Source of the DNA: Lachnospiraceae bacterium UBA7182
GTDB taxonomy: Bacteria; Bacillota; Clostridia; Lachnospirales; Lachnospiraceae
Reading direction: 5' to 3'
Assembly: GCA_002491115.1 (NCBI GenBank)
Contig: DKVI01000050.1
Span: 1-39,777 of the forward strand
DNA length: 39,777 nt
Shown piece by piece: positions 23,527-31,301 of the stretch (within the stretch, counting starts at the first letter, position 1; each line of letters starts with the position of its first letter). Made by a program: the position numbers and the translations under genes. The notes below the pieces were generated by a model. The model worked only from the letters and a program-made list of their open reading frames with translations. It was not told where the DNA came from and searched no databases.

Positions 23527-24855
23527 CTATTCCTCATCCAGGTACCTGGAAAGCGCCCAGATCATATACAGGGGAACACTGTATGTTCTCGTCTGTTCTA
23601 CCAGATTCTCTCCGACATTTTTCATGGAAAATTTAAATCCCAATTCCGGGTTATATTTTTTACAATACAGTCCGTAACTTTTGGCTCTTGTATGAAATTC
23701 CGCTTTTGCCTCCACCGGGATAATTCTGTCATCCGATTCAAACAGAAAATCCAGTTCGGCTGTATTGCCGGAGCGCCAGAAATAAGGAGAGCGGTTCTGG
23801 AACAAAAGTTCTGTCAGAACATAATTTTCTGTAAATGCGCCCTTAAAGTTTCTATATAATTCCGAATCTTCCAGTATCGTCCTGGCGGAAACCCCTGACT
23901 TTCTCCGAAGCAATCCCACGTCGCACATATACACTTTAAAAAAAGAAGCATCCCCATAAAACGAAAGCGGCAGCTCCGGGTGACTCACCCGTTCCAGTTT
24001 ATACACCAGCCCCGCGTCTACCAGCCATTCCAAAGCGTCTTCCAGTTCTTTTGACCGTCTTCCCTCTTTTACATGAGAGAATACAAATTTATTGTTCTCT
24101 TTTGCAAGCTGTTTGGGAATAGAATCCCAAATCCATCCAAGCTTGGGAATATCCGTCTTTGGCGCGTGTTTGGCAAAATCATGACTGTAATCCAGTAAAA
24201 TATTATCCTGTATTTCCTCCACCGGCTCAAACTGATGTGTATTCGTCCATTTTAAAACCGCTTCCGGCATTCCGCCTACAATATAATAATACTTTAACTC
24301 TTTTTCCAGCTCCTCAGTATACAGTGACGGCAATTCCTCTGATTTTTTATATCTTTTGGTTCCTTCCAAAAGCCTTTCTTTTCCGTCCGCAATCACAAAT
24401 TCGCTGAAAGACAGCGGATGCATCACAAGCCTGTCTACTTTCCCTACCGGAAATGAAATATGATCCCTTTTCACAGACACCCCCAAAAGCGATCCTGCGC
24501 AGATCATATGCAATTCTCTTTTGTCTTCACAGAAATATTTTAAGGAAGTAACAGCCCTGGGGCATTCTTGTATTTCATCAAAAATAACCAGCGTATGCCC
24601 TGGAACGATCTCTTTTCCCCGGATTACATTGCCCAGTTCGTCCAAAATCCGTTCCACATTATAATCATATTCAAATACGGACCCAATTCCTCTGTCCTTC
24701 TCAAAATTGAAATACGCCGTATCTTCAAAATACCGTTCGCCAAATTCTCTGCAAATATAAGTCTTGCCGCACTGGCGAACGCCTGTAAGCAAAAGCGGTT
24801 TTCTGTCCTGCGAATCTTTCCATTTGACCAGCTTCTCCATCATATGACGTTTCAT
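23527..24855 (-). CDS. AAA+ ATPase with DUF4143 (PD-(D/E)XK-like) domain
   Basis: 442 residues. Walker A is LLTGVRQCGKT at 22-32, Walker B VIFDEIQE near 90 and sensor CAGSLLG near 118. The C-terminal half carries the DUF4143 signature: VYMCDVGLLRRKSG near 310, then AFTENYVLTELL, FWRSGNTAELDFLFE and IIPVEAKAE, whose E-x-K core resembles restriction-endonuclease folds. Such genes are abundant in gut Clostridia; their role is not established, and nuclease activity is unproven. The gene stands alone, with a promoter overlapped by a 16-bp inverted repeat. Confidence 0.88.
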   Translation of the reverse strand: MKRHMMEKLVKWKDSQDRKPLLLTGVRQCGKTYICREFGERYFEDTAYFNFEKDRGIGSVFEYDYNVERILDELGNVIRGKEIVPGHTLVIFDEIQECPRAVTSLKYFCEDKRELHMICAGSLLGVSVKRDHISFPVGKVDRLVMHPLSFSEFVIADGKERLLEGTKRYKKSEELPSLYTEELEKELKYYYIVGGMPEAVLKWTNTHQFEPVEEIQDNILLDYSHDFAKHAPKTDIPKLGWIWDSIPKQLAKENNKFVFSHVKEGRRSKELEDALEWLVDAGLVYKLERVSHPELPLSFYGDASFFKVYMCDVGLLRRKSGVSARTILEDSELYRNFKGAFTENYVLTELLFQNRSPYFWRSGNTAELDFLFESDDRIIPVEAKAEFHTRAKSYGLYCKKYNPELGFKFSMKNVGENLVEQTRTYSVPLYMIWALSRYLDEE

Positions 24856-24895
24856 TTCTGATACCTGCCTTTCCAGATTCTCTATCTTTCCATTA

Positions 24896-24924
24896 AAAAT
24901 ACAATATTCCTATGAATTTTGCAA
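24896..24924 (-). promoter_or_regulatory. Promoter of DUF4143 ATPase gene
   Basis: Minus strand TTGCAA (24919-24924), 17 bases, TATTTT (24896-24901). The spacer between the boxes is one arm of the inverted repeat 24901-24954. Confidence 0.5.
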
Positions 24925-24954
24925 TATTATTTGCGTTTTTCATAGGAATATTGT
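24901..24954. repeat. 16-bp perfect inverted repeat over ATPase promoter
   Basis: ACAATATTCCTATGAA (24901-24916) and its exact complement (24939-24954) with a 22-base spacer that holds a further CAATATT half. The first arm lies between the -35 and -10 boxes of the DUF4143 ATPase gene. Confidence 0.7.
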
Positions 24955-24959
24955 TAAGA

Positions 24960-24983
24960 AAAAGGGTGCAGATGCACCCTTTT
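24960..24983 (-). terminator. Intrinsic terminator of 564-residue ATPase gene
   Basis: AAAAGGGTGCA (24960-24970) pairs with TGCACCCTTTT (24973-24983). On the minus strand the stem is followed by TTTTCTTAAC. It lies ten bases after the stop at 24993. Confidence 0.8.
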
Positions 24984-24992
24984 CCTGTTTGA

Positions 24993-26687
24993 TCAAAATG
25001 CCATCCCGATTAATACCGTCTTTCCCTCAAACGCGAATCCATATTTTTTAATCTTTTCCGGCAAAATCCCTTTCGCTTCCAGAGACGCCGTATACTGCTT
25101 TTCCTCAATCTGATCCAAAGCATTCTTTAATGTTTCTTCCAGATCTTTTTCCCGCCTGGGATTTCTCACTTTAAACTCCAGAATATAGGCGTTATCCGAC
25201 ACATCCCGGGGCTCCAGCATCACGTCATATCGTCCAAAACCGCTTTCTCTGTTAGAAAGAAGTATATATCTGTCCGCCAGATCCACCATCAACCCCAGAA
25301 CAAATCCATGATAAAACCGCTCCGGCTCTGCTTCCGAAGATTTTCTGCCCGTATCAAAGCTGCTGAAAGTATACAGCGCTACCCGATTCATATACTCGTT
25401 CATGGCGTCGAGATTGCCTTCTATCATTGCTTTAATAAAAATATTATAGGCAAAAGTACTCCTGGAAAACCATCCGCTGATCATCCGTCGGAACATAATC
25501 TCTACTTCTTTGTTTGTGAGCGTCAGTTCATAAGTTTCCTGCCCGGTCTTCTCATCCAGGCGGTATGCCTGCACTTTCAGATAACCGCCTGCCAAAAGCA
25601 GGCTCCAGACAGCACATTCATCATAATCCAGCTGGCTGAACACAATCTGTTCATCAATCTTTGTACGCAGCGTTTTTCCTTTTAATAAATCCTCCATAGC
25701 GGCTTTGATTTCACTGCTTCCTTCCCGTATCAGCTTTCCTGCCAGACTGTTGCTGCTGGTATTCGCCCAGTATGCGGAAAATTTTTTCTTATCCAGGTAA
25801 TTCAGAATAGACCAGGGATTATAGACAGCCTCCTGCCTGCCAAAAACAAAACCATCATACCAGTCTTTCACTTCTTCTTTTTTGGTGAGCAGTTCATATT
25901 CTTCCAGCGCTGACCATACTTCCTCCTGGGTAAATCCGAAAGAAGTTTCATATTTTTCAGATGTCGTGGTTACAACTTCGAGATTATTCAGATCGGAAAA
26001 TATGGACTCCCTGCTGATTCGGGTAATTCCGGTCATAACCGCACGGTCCAGATAAGGATTCGTTTTAAATGTGGAATTAAATAAACTTCTGATAAATTCC
26101 ACCAATTCCTCCCAGTATCCGTATACATAAGCTTCCTGCATTGGCGTATCATATTCGTCTAATAATATGAGGACTTTTTTTCCGTAATAATCAGTCAGAT
26201 ATTTAGATAAAGCCCGCAAAGAGCCAGTTGCGACATAGTTTTCCATTTCTGCGGACACTTTATGGTACAATTCCCTTTCTTTTTCATTCAGGCAACCGCT
26301 GTCCGGCAGAAAATCATATCTGTCATACAAATTTCTGATGGTAGAACAGATCTTTTTCCTTGCCTCTGTGAAAGAACTTTCTTTTACATCCGCGAAGCTT
26401 AGGGTAATCACCGGGAGAGTGCCCTGAAGTTTTCGATATTTTTCTTCTTCCCAGATGGCAAGTTCCCCGAACAGTTCTTCCCCTCTGCCCGCATATGAAA
26501 CAGAAAAGAACTGTTCCAGCATACTCATATTTAATGTTTTTCCAAAACGCCGCGGGCGGGTAATCAACGTAACCGCGTCCTCGTTTTCCCACCATTCCTT
26601 AATGAATGCCGTTTTATCAATGTAAAAAATATTTTTTTCGATTACCTGCCCGAAATCCTGGTATCCTATGCCTACTGTTCTCGCCAT
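24993..26687 (-). CDS. AAA-ATPase-like protein with PD-(D/E)XK nuclease-like C-terminus
   Basis: 564 residues. Opening GYQDFGQVIEKNIFYIDKTAFIKEW and LITRPRRFGKTLNMSML (Walker A near 45) are typical of the AAA-ATPase-like family; Walker B is VLILLDEYDTPMQEA near 175. The C-terminal 110 residues contain RYDVMLEP and AYILEFKV, matching the D-x(n)-E-x-K core of PD-(D/E)XK folds (DUF1703). Function is unknown; these proteins are numerous in Bacteroides and Clostridia and have been viewed as defence- or mobile-element-related. It has its own promoter and terminator, so it is not an operon with the other ATPase. Confidence 0.88.
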   Translation of the reverse strand: MARTVGIGYQDFGQVIEKNIFYIDKTAFIKEWWENEDAVTLITRPRRFGKTLNMSMLEQFFSVSYAGRGEELFGELAIWEEEKYRKLQGTLPVITLSFADVKESSFTEARKKICSTIRNLYDRYDFLPDSGCLNEKERELYHKVSAEMENYVATGSLRALSKYLTDYYGKKVLILLDEYDTPMQEAYVYGYWEELVEFIRSLFNSTFKTNPYLDRAVMTGITRISRESIFSDLNNLEVVTTTSEKYETSFGFTQEEVWSALEEYELLTKKEEVKDWYDGFVFGRQEAVYNPWSILNYLDKKKFSAYWANTSSNSLAGKLIREGSSEIKAAMEDLLKGKTLRTKIDEQIVFSQLDYDECAVWSLLLAGGYLKVQAYRLDEKTGQETYELTLTNKEVEIMFRRMISGWFSRSTFAYNIFIKAMIEGNLDAMNEYMNRVALYTFSSFDTGRKSSEAEPERFYHGFVLGLMVDLADRYILLSNRESGFGRYDVMLEPRDVSDNAYILEFKVRNPRREKDLEETLKNALDQIEEKQYTASLEAKGILPEKIKKYGFAFEGKTVLIGMAF

Positions 26688-26726
26688 GCCTGTGCCGCCT
26701 TTCTCATTCCTCCGACTTACGTTTTT

Positions 26727-26755
26727 ATTATATGCTGTCTGTAATCACGCGTCAA
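26727..26755 (-). promoter_or_regulatory. Promoter of 564-residue ATPase gene
   Basis: Minus strand TTGACG (26750-26755), 17 bases, TATAAT (26727-26732). The -35 box overlaps the stop codon of the TIM-barrel gene upstream. Confidence 0.7.
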
Positions 26756-27639
26756 GACAACGCCTCCATCCCTTCCCTTAAGTAACGCGCATGTTCCGCC
26801 CGGCTGCGGGTGATATATTCCAGCGTCAGATAAGAAGGCTTAAGCCTGTCCACCAGGCCGGACACCTCCGGTTCTGTAAAGGGCAGATGGCGGTCAATGG
26901 AAAAGATATGTTCAAATACCTGCCCCATCCTCTTTGGCGGATCTTCTTCCAGTACATGGGGGCGGGAGAGCCATTCCTTTACATAGGCGCCGCTTAAGGA
27001 CTGATGCAGATGGATTCCTTTTATGTACGAAAGAAGCTCCTTATGCGCATCCAGCATCCCGTGCAGATACATAAGGGCTTCTTTTTGCGTGCGAAGTCCC
27101 CGGTTCGTGTGCAGGAAATGTCCGGTATCCAGCATCAGTCCTTTTTTCTTATAATGCACTCCTTCAAGGAGCATCCGGGTGACGGACGCATCCAGGTAGT
27201 TAAGGCCGGGCCACCAGAGATTTTCCATCAAAAACCAGAAGTCATACGCCTGCCCGTCCAGAAGCCGGTTGATCAATACACAGGCAGCCTGTACCACTTC
27301 TGCATCGCTGTGGCGCATCCGATAAGTCACGCATTCCTCGTCATCCACCTGCGTCACATGAAAGACGACAAATTCCGCCTTCATCCTCCTGGCATAGTCC
27401 AGATCTTTTCTGAAATGCCGGATCAGTTCTTCTTCGTCTCTTTCCATCCAGTCCCCGAAACAGCAGGCATGGACACCGACTACCATTCCCGGACCGACCA
27501 GACCCTTTTTATCTTCCTCCAAAGGCATCACTTCCAGCCCGTCACACCCTGCCGTCTCATAAAACCGCCTTAAATCTTCCCTGGACTCATAGCGCTCCAC
27601 ATCGTCCTGCGATATGGCGAAATTCATCAATCGTTTCAA
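26752..27639 (-). CDS. TIM-barrel protein, xylose isomerase/AP endonuclease-like
   Basis: 295 residues from a TTG at 27639 that overlaps the MATE stop as TTGA and follows AGGGGG by eight bases; the ATG 12 bases later lacks a ribosome site. The beta-strand ends carry the metal-binding pattern of the sugar isomerase-like TIM barrel family: VHACCFGDWM, FVVFHVTQ, Glu in LMENLWW, Asp/His in MLDTGHFLH, His in KGIHLHQ and Glu in LTLEYI. Members act on sugars, sugar phosphates or abasic DNA; the substrate here is unknown. It is the last gene of the long operon with the MATE and antiporter genes. Confidence 0.8.
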   Translation of the reverse strand: MKRLMNFAISQDDVERYESREDLRRFYETAGCDGLEVMPLEEDKKGLVGPGMVVGVHACCFGDWMERDEEELIRHFRKDLDYARRMKAEFVVFHVTQVDDEECVTYRMRHSDAEVVQAACVLINRLLDGQAYDFWFLMENLWWPGLNYLDASVTRMLLEGVHYKKKGLMLDTGHFLHTNRGLRTQKEALMYLHGMLDAHKELLSYIKGIHLHQSLSGAYVKEWLSRPHVLEEDPPKRMGQVFEHIFSIDRHLPFTEPEVSGLVDRLKPSYLTLEYITRSRAEHARYLREGMEALS

Positions 27640-29006
27640 CTCTGATCCCCCTGTTCTATCCCTCGTCCTTTCCATTTTCCTCCGATATAATGCCCCACAG
27701 TCGGCACGACCAGGACGCACCATCCGATCACAACGCTCCACCAGAGCATGGGCCTGCCAAAGACGGGCGTCAAAAAGAACGCGCACAACACGCGGATTCC
27801 CAGACTTCCCAGCGTCAGACCCACGAACCAGCCGATATCTCCGGCCCCTTTAAATACAGATTTGACCACCATATAGACGGAAAATACGATCAAAAACCAT
27901 CCTGTGACACGCAGATAAGACGCTCCCACCCGGATCACATCCACCGCTTCCTCTTCATCCACAAACAGCCTGATGATCCGCTCCGGCATCAGTTCCAGGA
28001 TGCAGATCATCATGCCCGAAAGCGCGCCGGTCGCAAGCAGAGAAACTCTCACGCCGTCCCGGATGCGTTCCGGCCTTCTGGCCCCTATATTCTGTCCCAC
28101 ATAGTTTGACAGGGCGTTGCCCCAGTTGATCGGAACGGCGGATATTAAGTTTAACGCTTTATTGGCAGCGGAACAGCCCGCCATAACCGTAAGCCCGAAA
28201 CCGTTAATGACAGCCTGCACGCAGACATTTCCCATGGACACCACCGACTGCTGTAAGGCGGCCGGAACGGCGATTTTCATCATGCGGACAAATTCTTCCG
28301 GATCAAAAAGCCGCTTTGCCTTCCTCATACCGATCCTGCCCATCTTCCGCTCCAGCACCGCCAGCGCCAGAAACGTACACAGGACCTGGGACAGTGTGGT
28401 CGCCAGGGCGCTTCCTCCCACCCCCATCGAACAGTTCAGGATAAAGAACAGATCTCCCGCCACGTTCAGGAAAAAAGCCAGGATCAGAAAATACAGAGGC
28501 GTTCTGGAATCCCCCAGGGCGATATAAACCGCATTCAGGGCATTATACAAAAAGATGGCGGCGCATCCCCAGAAATAGATCGTCAGATACGCTTCGCTGT
28601 CCGCCATGGCTTTTTCAGGCGTCTGAATCCATCCCAGGATTTTCTCTGCAGATATCTGCGTAACTGCTGTCAGCACAAGCCCCAGTCCCAGGGAAAAGAT
28701 CGACATCGTCGTCATACAGACCCGGATCTTCTCTGTCCTTCCCGCGCCGAAATACTGCGCTATGACAACAGAGGCTCCCAGCGCGAGACCGGAAGCCAGT
28801 TGAACGATGACCGCAGTGACCACACCTACGGACCCCACCGCGGCCAGCGCGTCGGCTCCCAGGTAATTCCCCACGATCAGACTGTCTATGATATTGTAAA
28901 GCTGTTGAAACATGTTGGATAAAATCATAGGCACGGCAAAAACAAACAATATCCTTGCCGGGCTGCCCGATGTCATATCCAGCGTATCTCTCCCGCTTTT
29001 TTTCAT
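27636..29006 (-). CDS. MATE-family exporter
   Basis: 456 residues from ATG 29006, preceded by AAGAGGATG; the longer frame to 29045 lies in the preceding gene. About 12 transmembrane helices; the N-terminal MTSGSPARILFVFAVPMILSN with QQLYNIIDSLIVGNYLGADALAAVGS is the family hallmark, and QQSVVSMGNVCVQAVINGFG marks the second half. It differs from the MATE protein at 14978 (different promoter, modest similarity), so it is not a recent duplicate. It begins 16 bases after the last antiporter gene and is probably transcribed with it, giving it access to an ion gradient that the complex could create. Confidence 0.9.
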   Translation of the reverse strand: MKKSGRDTLDMTSGSPARILFVFAVPMILSNMFQQLYNIIDSLIVGNYLGADALAAVGSVGVVTAVIVQLASGLALGASVVIAQYFGAGRTEKIRVCMTTMSIFSLGLGLVLTAVTQISAEKILGWIQTPEKAMADSEAYLTIYFWGCAAIFLYNALNAVYIALGDSRTPLYFLILAFFLNVAGDLFFILNCSMGVGGSALATTLSQVLCTFLALAVLERKMGRIGMRKAKRLFDPEEFVRMMKIAVPAALQQSVVSMGNVCVQAVINGFGLTVMAGCSAANKALNLISAVPINWGNALSNYVGQNIGARRPERIRDGVRVSLLATGALSGMMICILELMPERIIRLFVDEEEAVDVIRVGASYLRVTGWFLIVFSVYMVVKSVFKGAGDIGWFVGLTLGSLGIRVLCAFFLTPVFGRPMLWWSVVIGWCVLVVPTVGHYIGGKWKGRGIEQGDQS

Positions 29007-29022
29007 GCAAACATCCTCTTTC

Positions 29023-31176
29023 CTACCACCAGAGCAGGTATACAAGCGTCATGGCAAGACCCACCGCAGCCAGCATCAGGCCAAAGGAGAGGCTGACGCT
29101 TATAAGCCTGTTCGTCTTATGCATCACATCCTCCCACTCCGCGAACATAAGCACGAAGGAGTGTTCGATGGGCTTCTTTCTGCACACCGTACGGTTCAAA
29201 AGGGCTGTGAAATTATCCAGAATTCTGCCCAGCGTACGGGAAGCTCTCGTCCCGATCAGGTATACATGCTTCTCCGTCCGGCTCTTATGGGTCGTACTGC
29301 GGAAGAACAGAAGGATTCCATCCATCAGGTGATCGCAGATGCGCCCGAGAAAAGCTGCGGTCTCCAGAAGCGCCCGTAACACTTTCCTGGTCAAATAGAG
29401 CTGATCAATATCCCGGCAGATACAGGCCGCCGACATAATTGCCGCTTTGTGCAGGGTCGGACGGTAGAGCAGATCTTCCAGGTCCAGCCAGGTAGGCCAT
29501 ACATCCAGATATACCTGCCTTTCCTTTTCATCTTTCCCCACAAGGAACTTTCGTATAAATCCAAAATAAACCAGCGCGCCGATCGCCAGGGATATAAGCG
29601 CACCCTTCAGATTCCCCAGGCTGAAATAATGAACCGCATGGGCAGGCGCTTCCCCGTGCAGAAAGCCCTGCGCCAGATCCGCCGCCCGGTTCATGGTCAA
29701 ATACGGGAAAAATCCCATACAAACCAGAATCACAGTGGGAACCAGAATGGCAAAGATGCTTTCGGGATTCATATAACCTTTTTTCCCGTCAAACTCTTTC
29801 TGACGATCCGGATGCTCCTCTATAAAGACAGCGATAAAAAGCTTGATCATATAGGCGATGGTCATACCGCCGGTGATTAAAAATATCCATTCTATTATAT
29901 GGATACGCAGCGCAGGCTCTCCATGTGCCACAAGTTCCGCCGCGTATTCCACGATACTTTCATGTAAAAGCGTCTTGCTTACATATCCGCTCCACCCCGG
30001 GATACCGCCGATACTGAGCGCCCCCATCAGGAACATACCTTTTAACAATGGTTTGTTTTTTCCAAAACCACGGATATCATTCAGGTTCAGCTTGTGCAGA
30101 TTCATATATATGACGCCTGCCGCCATAAAAAGAATCAGCTTGATCATGGAATGGTTTACCATATGCAGGATGGTTCCCCGCACCGCCAGGGCATTTTCCT
30201 GCCCCAGAAGCTCCATCATTCCCGCGCCCACCAGGATAAATCCGATCTGGGACATGGAGGAGCAGGCAAGCGTCCGTTTCAGGTCTATGGAAAATACCGC
30301 CAGCAAAGCGCCGCCGAACATGGTGATAACGCCCAGGTACAACACCACTTTCCCCCACTGCGGGTCATAACGGAACATTTCCGCCGATACAACCAGTACG
30401 CCGAAAACGCCGGTTTTTGTCAGGATACCGGACAGAAGGGCGCTGGCAGGCGCCGGCGCCACCGGATGGGCTTTGGGAAGCCAGACGTGAAGCGGGAACA
30501 TACCCGCCTTGGCGCCGAAGCCAAAGAGCATGCAACCCCCTGCGGCGTAGATCTGCCACTGTCTGTCCGCCGGTACGGATAAAACGGCATCATGAAGCTC
30601 CGACATTCGAAGCGTACCCGCCGCGTCCTGTAAAAGGAACAGCCCCATCAGCATGACCAGGCCTCCCACAATGGCGATAGCAAGGTAGATTTCCCCGGCC
30701 TTCATGGCCGCCGGTTTCTCGTCGTGGACTACCCATACATAGGAGGTCAACGACATAATCTCAAAGAAAATGAACGTGGTATAAAAATCTCCCGATAAAA
30801 ACACGCCCACCGTCGCCCCAAGGGTCAGCAGGTAGAAAAAATAATAGCGGTTTCTGTTGCGGTAATGGGCAAAATACTCCCGGGAAAAGATACCCGTCAT
30901 CATCCACATAAAGGCGGCGATACAGCCGTAAAGCAGGCGAAAACCGTCCATTTTTAAATACAGTCCCTGCATACAGAAGCCGTTCCAGGCAAATTCCAGC
31001 ATTCCTTTCTGAAAACAGGAAAACGCCGCAAAAGCCATAAGCGCCATCTCCAGAATCACAAAAAGCTGTAAAAGACGGTCTCTTAACATCTTATGCACTC
31101 TGCCGGAAAGATAGCAAAGAAAAGCCGCCGCGAAAGGAAAAAAGACCGCATAAAATAATTCAAAATCACCGTTCAT
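29023..31176 (-). CDS. Antiporter-type subunit (MrpD/NuoL-like), 717 residues with C-terminal extension
   Basis: Fourth large antiporter subunit of the operon. Residues 1-540 are the usual 14-helix proton channel: Glu in FIFFEIMSLTS near 130, Lys in FGFGAKAGMFPLHVWLPKAHP near 220, Lys in LSGILTKTG near 255, and Lys in GIPGWSGYVSKT near 400. After the last core helix there are about 150 soluble residues (from VYLDVWPTWLDLEDLLYRP) with Arg/Lys-rich helices and a final membrane helix ending VYLLWW. This tail is not part of ordinary MrpD and may correspond to a lateral or anchoring element. A stem-loop of about 90 bases precedes it. Confidence 0.88.
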   Translation of the reverse strand: MNGDFELFYAVFFPFAAAFLCYLSGRVHKMLRDRLLQLFVILEMALMAFAAFSCFQKGMLEFAWNGFCMQGLYLKMDGFRLLYGCIAAFMWMMTGIFSREYFAHYRNRNRYYFFYLLTLGATVGVFLSGDFYTTFIFFEIMSLTSYVWVVHDEKPAAMKAGEIYLAIAIVGGLVMLMGLFLLQDAAGTLRMSELHDAVLSVPADRQWQIYAAGGCMLFGFGAKAGMFPLHVWLPKAHPVAPAPASALLSGILTKTGVFGVLVVSAEMFRYDPQWGKVVLYLGVITMFGGALLAVFSIDLKRTLACSSMSQIGFILVGAGMMELLGQENALAVRGTILHMVNHSMIKLILFMAAGVIYMNLHKLNLNDIRGFGKNKPLLKGMFLMGALSIGGIPGWSGYVSKTLLHESIVEYAAELVAHGEPALRIHIIEWIFLITGGMTIAYMIKLFIAVFIEEHPDRQKEFDGKKGYMNPESIFAILVPTVILVCMGFFPYLTMNRAADLAQGFLHGEAPAHAVHYFSLGNLKGALISLAIGALVYFGFIRKFLVGKDEKERQVYLDVWPTWLDLEDLLYRPTLHKAAIMSAACICRDIDQLYLTRKVLRALLETAAFLGRICDHLMDGILLFFRSTTHKSRTEKHVYLIGTRASRTLGRILDNFTALLNRTVCRKKPIEHSFVLMFAEWEDVMHKTNRLISVSLSFGLMLAAVGLAMTLVYLLWW

Positions 31177-31203
31177 CAGATTCTATCCTCTTATTTAAGT
31201 TCC

Positions 31204-31295
31204 GCAACTTCGCTGCCAATGCCCTGAATCTGAGAGAATTTCCGGCCGCAAAAAGCACGTCCTGAAATCCTCTCGGGCATTGTCCGCTGCGTTGC
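31204..31295 (-). other. Long stem-loop between third and fourth antiporter genes
   Basis: In the 125-base gap, CAATGCCC (31217-31224) pairs with GGGCATTG (31275-31282), GAGAGAATTTC (31232-31242) with GAAATCCTCTC (31264-31274, one mismatch), and GCAAC (31204-31208) with GTTGC (31291-31295). No T-run follows on the minus strand, so it more likely tunes mRNA stability than ends transcription. Confidence 0.65.
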
Positions 31296-31301
31296 TGTTT
31301 T

